From UBA685 sp049890115 (lineage in GTDB: Bacteria; Pseudomonadota; Alphaproteobacteria; Puniceispirillales; Puniceispirillaceae): a stretch of 32,774 bases of DNA. Position 1 is the first letter of the stretch; each line of letters begins with the position of its first letter. The notes beneath the pieces are model-generated. The model saw nothing but the letters and a program-made list of their open reading frames with translations, was not told the origin of the DNA and did not search any database. Location of the stretch: assembly GCA_049890115.1 (NCBI GenBank), contig JBMHCC010000031.1:1-32774 (forward strand), written 5' to 3'. This document shows positions 29,885 through 32,774 of the stretch, piece after piece. Made by a program: the position numbers and the translations under genes.

Positions 29885-31561
29885 ATGACACTTCGTGCCC
29901 ATGAAAAATATCGGCCTTATCCAGCCATTGGATTACCAGACCGGACCTGGCCAGAAAAGACCATTACAACAGCACCTATCTGGTGTTCTGTTGACCTGCG
30001 TGATGGCAATCAGGCTCTGATTGAGCCGATGGATTCTATGCGCAAGCTACGCATGTTCAAAGTGCTGGTTGATATGGGTTTCAAAGAAATTGAAGTTGGC
30101 TTCCCTTCTGCCTCTGACACAGACTTTAACTTTTTGCGTGAATTAGTTGATGGTGGTCATATTCCTGATGATGTGACTGTTCAGGTTTTGACACAAGCAA
30201 GAGAGCATCTGATTGACAGAACCGTTGAGGCATTACAAGGGACGAAAAATGCTATCTTGCATTTATATAATTCTACCTCAACCTTGCAACGCCGTGTTGT
30301 TTTCAAAGCTGACCAGCAAGGCGTGAAGCAGATTGCGATAGATGGCGCAAAGATGGTTGCTGACAGAATTAGCCAGCTTTCATCTGATACAAATCTGCGC
30401 TTGCAATATTCACCTGAAAGTTTCACTGGCACCGAGCTGGAATATGCGCTTGAGGTATGTGAAGCTGTGATGGATGTTTGGCAGCCAACGCCTGACAATA
30501 AAACGATTATCAATCTGCCAGCCACTGTTGAGATGTCAACGCCGAATATTTATGCTGATCAGATTGAATGGATGAACAGGCAATTTACCCGCCGTGATGC
30601 GATGATTATTTCGCTGCACCCTCATAATGACAGAGGCACAGGCATTGCTGCAACAGAGCTTGGTTTGATGGCTGGTGCTGACAGGGTTGAAGGCACGCTA
30701 TTTGGTAATGGCGAGCGCACTGGTAATGTTGATATTGTCACACTTGGTTTGAACCTATTCACCCAAGGTGTTGACCCGCATCTGGATTTCTCAGATATCA
30801 GCAATCTTGTTGAGACAGCTGAATTCTGTAACCAGCTGCCTGTTCATCAGCGCCACCCTTATGCTGGCCAGCTGGTTCATACTGCTTTTTCAGGCTCGCA
30901 TCAGGATGCTATCCGTAAAGGCATTGATGCGCTGACGCAAGCAAATGATGAGCATTGGGAAGTGCCCTATTTGCCGATTGACCCATCTGATATTGGGCGC
31001 TCTTATGAGGCCATTATTCGTGTTAATTCGCAATCAGGCAAAGCGGGCGCGGCTTATCTGTTAGAAGTGGAACATCATGTGCGCTTACCACGCGCCATGG
31101 AAGTTGAATTTAGCAGCTATGTCCAAAAAACAGCTGATGATAAGGGAATTGAGATTACCTCTGATAAAATCTGGGATATTTTCTCTAGCACTTATCTGTC
31201 TTCTGACGGCCGATTTGCCCTTGTGTCTTTTGAATCACAGCCTGTGGCGCGCAATGCCGAAGAAACACGTATTGAAGCCAAAATCTCATATGATGGCGAA
31301 ATTCATGAGATTGTTCATGTTGGCAATGGCCCTATTTCAGCCTTTGTTAATGGCATAAGATCAGCCTTTGATTTGAAATTCAACCTTGCTGATTTTGGCC
31401 AAAATACCAGATCATCTTCCTCACAAGCAGAGGCAGCTGCCTATGTTGAATTACGTGTGCCAGATGAAGATGGCACATCTGTCTTTGGCGCAGGGATTGA
31501 TACCTCAATCACAGTTGCGCCGATTAAGGCCGTGATTTCAGCTCTTAACCGCATGTCATAA
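29885..31561 (+). CDS. leuA: 2-isopropylmalate synthase (long, class 2 LeuA)
   Basis: Condenses acetyl-CoA and 2-oxoisovalerate in the first step of leucine synthesis. The N-terminal KYRPYPAIGLPDRTWP is the mark of the longer actinobacterial/yeast-like LeuA form. Catalytic parts visible are SVDLRDGNQAL with the metal-binding Asp, ISLHPHNDRGTG with the metal-binding histidines, and GNGERTGN. A C-terminal leucine-feedback domain occupies about 430-558 (VELRVPDEDGTSVFGAGIDTSITVAPIKAV). Full length, 558 residues. No leader peptide rich in Leu codons is seen upstream, so no sign of attenuation. Ends in a bidirectional terminator. Confidence 0.95.
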   Translation: MTLRAHEKYRPYPAIGLPDRTWPEKTITTAPIWCSVDLRDGNQALIEPMDSMRKLRMFKVLVDMGFKEIEVGFPSASDTDFNFLRELVDGGHIPDDVTVQVLTQAREHLIDRTVEALQGTKNAILHLYNSTSTLQRRVVFKADQQGVKQIAIDGAKMVADRISQLSSDTNLRLQYSPESFTGTELEYALEVCEAVMDVWQPTPDNKTIINLPATVEMSTPNIYADQIEWMNRQFTRRDAMIISLHPHNDRGTGIAATELGLMAGADRVEGTLFGNGERTGNVDIVTLGLNLFTQGVDPHLDFSDISNLVETAEFCNQLPVHQRHPYAGQLVHTAFSGSHQDAIRKGIDALTQANDEHWEVPYLPIDPSDIGRSYEAIIRVNSQSGKAGAAYLLEVEHHVRLPRAMEVEFSSYVQKTADDKGIEITSDKIWDIFSSTYLSSDGRFALVSFESQPVARNAEETRIEAKISYDGEIHEIVHVGNGPISAFVNGIRSAFDLKFNLADFGQNTRSSSSQAEAAAYVELRVPDEDGTSVFGAGIDTSITVAPIKAVISALNRMS

Positions 31562-31562
31562 A

Positions 31563-31600
31563 AAAACCCTGATAAGACATGACCGCCTTATCAGGGTTTT
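31563..31600. terminator. Bidirectional terminator between leuA and pheT
   Basis: AAAACCCTGATAAG (31563-31576) pairs perfectly over 14 bases with CTTATCAGGGTTTT (31587-31600) around a ten-base loop. The A and T ends allow termination in both directions, serving leuA and the convergent pheT. Confidence 0.93.
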
Positions 31601-31619
31601 GATTATTTGATCTCACAGA

Positions 31620-32774
31620 TTATCCGCGAATCTGACCGCCACAATTTTTGGCCACAGCGGCGATAATCTTATCACTTATCTCAACAATCTCAGCATCGAC
31701 CAAAGTTGCTTTTTGCGGCTGGATTGTGACATTCAAGGCAACTGATTTTTTGCCATCTTCCATTTTATCGCCAGCGTAAACATCAAAAATACGCACATCA
31801 CTGACAAATGGCTTGCCACCTGCTTTGACAGCGCGCATCAACGCATCTGCGCTAACAGACACATCGACCACAAAGGCAAAGTCACGTGACAAGGCTTGCA
31901 GGCTATTTAAGGCCAATAATGGCTTTGCTGGCCCTTTATCTTTGGGTGTTGGCACAGATTGGAAGAATAATTCAAACCCTGCACAAGCGCCTTTGACATC
32001 AAAATGTTTGGCAATCGCGGGATGAATTTCACCAAAATAACCAAGCACTGTGCGCCCTTGCACAAGCGCGCCAGACCGGCCTGGGTGATAATAATCTGGC
32101 GCCTCATTTGTGATTTGCAAATTATCAACGCTAACGCCAATCGCGCCCAATGCCGCTATCAGGTCAGCCTTCACATCAAAGACGCTCACAGCCTCATTTT
32201 CATAACGCCAATCAGCGGCGCGCATACGCCCTTGGCGCACCCCACCACAAACATGATATTGCTGATCAGCTGGCACACCTGCAAATACAGGACCCACTTC
32301 AAAGAAACATAAATCTTGAGAGCCACGACGCAAATTACGACCAACTGCCTGAAGCAAATTTGGCAAAATCGATGGGCGCATCATATTTAACTCAGCGCTG
32401 ATTGGATTTGCTAATTGCAGCGACTCATCACCGCCGCCAAATAGCTTGGCATCTTCCTCTTTCATGAAAGAAAAAGTGACAGCCTCAATATAATCACGCG
32501 CGACAAGCGAGCGACGTAAATAGTTCGTGCGTCTTTGTAATTTAGACACAGAAGGCTTGGCAATCATCTCATCACGAGGCAATGACAACATTGGTAAATG
32601 CTCATAGCCATAAATGCGAATAATCTCTTCGATGATATCAGCTTTGCCATGCACATCAGGGCGCCAAGTCGGGCGTGTCACCTGCCAATTCTCATCACTA
32701 TCTTTGGCAATCTGAAACCCTAATATCGCCAAAATCTCTTCTTGCTTTTGCGCAGGCACATCAACCCCTGTCAG
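31620..32774 (-). CDS. pheT: Phenylalanine-tRNA ligase beta subunit, C-terminal part (partial)
   Basis: The 3' part of pheT; the reading frame remains open to the window edge, so the start is outside. The visible 384 residues begin in the B5 domain (LTGVDVPAQKQEEILAILGF; TRPTWRPDVHGKADIIEEIIRIYGYE), continue with the catalytic-like core (MRPSILPNLLQAVGRNLRRG ... FFEVGPVF) and end with the C-terminal anticodon-binding FDX-ACB domain (ALSRDFAFVVDVSVSADALMRAV ... FDVYAGDKMEDGKKSVALNVTIQP). It pairs with PheS to charge tRNA(Phe). Ends 20 bases from the shared terminator with leuA. Confidence 0.96.
   Translation of the reverse strand: MTGVDVPAQKQEEILAILGFQIAKDSDENWQVTRPTWRPDVHGKADIIEEIIRIYGYEHLPMLSLPRDEMIAKPSVSKLQRRTNYLRRSLVARDYIEAVTFSFMKEEDAKLFGGGDESLQLANPISAELNMMRPSILPNLLQAVGRNLRRGSQDLCFFEVGPVFAGVPADQQYHVCGGVRQGRMRAADWRYENEAVSVFDVKADLIAALGAIGVSVDNLQITNEAPDYYHPGRSGALVQGRTVLGYFGEIHPAIAKHFDVKGACAGFELFFQSVPTPKDKGPAKPLLALNSLQALSRDFAFVVDVSVSADALMRAVKAGGKPFVSDVRIFDVYAGDKMEDGKKSVALNVTIQPQKATLVDAEIVEISDKIIAAVAKNCGGQIRG

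Overview
The window looks like a chromosomal segment of a free-living, probably marine alphaproteobacterium of moderate-to-low GC. The evidence is the gene set: short-form COQ7 beside a DsbB end, an alphaproteobacterial Fur/Mur, short PssA and Psd, BioY with a BioR-like box, CCA-encoded tRNA-Ser(GGA), and an MmgR/ar8-type small RNA. A SAR116-like lineage is my guess, not shown by the sequence. Most of the window is compact housekeeping DNA with short gaps, stop/start overlaps and alternating strands.

Layout. 1-6.4 kb: DsbB C-terminus, coq7, HNH nuclease, an esterase, gluQ, a small RNA gene, a fur-panB-panC operon and a DMT exporter. 6.3-9.4 kb: a minus-strand operon of a metallopeptidase-like acidic protein, psd and pssA, which makes phosphatidylethanolamine. 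9.4-12.6 kb: a 370-base regulatory gap, a secreted repeat protein, a photolyase-like flavoprotein with apparently reversed domain order, and a small acidic protein. 12.7-17.4 kb: AEC transporter, bioY, NCS2 purine permease, acyltransferase and thiamine pyrophosphokinase. 17.5-22.2 kb: a complete type I secretion operon (TolC-like, ABC, HlyD-like) with overlapping genes. 22.4-25.0 kb: trmL and a bifunctional beta-oxidation enzyme. 25.0-27.3 kb: an accessory pocket beside tRNA-Ser. 27.4-32.8 kb: small membrane protein, lepA, leuA and the 3' part of pheT.

The most unusual locus is 25050-26785. A 478-residue protein carries two HEPN-type R-x4-H motifs (R139/H144 and R347/H352) on either side of a very basic middle region. 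It has its own extended -10 promoter and a strong ribosome binding site. About 100 bases past its stop, on the same strand, are two identical 32-base hairpin repeats separated by 34 bases. This is the layout expected of a very small Cas13-like (type VI) RNA-targeting system with a one-spacer array. The size is well below that of the classical Cas13 families, and no cas1/cas2 lies nearby. The competing reading is a stand-alone HEPN defence ribonuclease (AbiF-like) next to two copies of an ordinary palindromic repeat; the sequence alone cannot separate these.

A second notable element is a small RNA gene between gluQ and panC (3065-3129). It has a promoter overlapping the gluQ stop codon, the ten-base seed of the MmgR/ar8 family and a clean intrinsic terminator.
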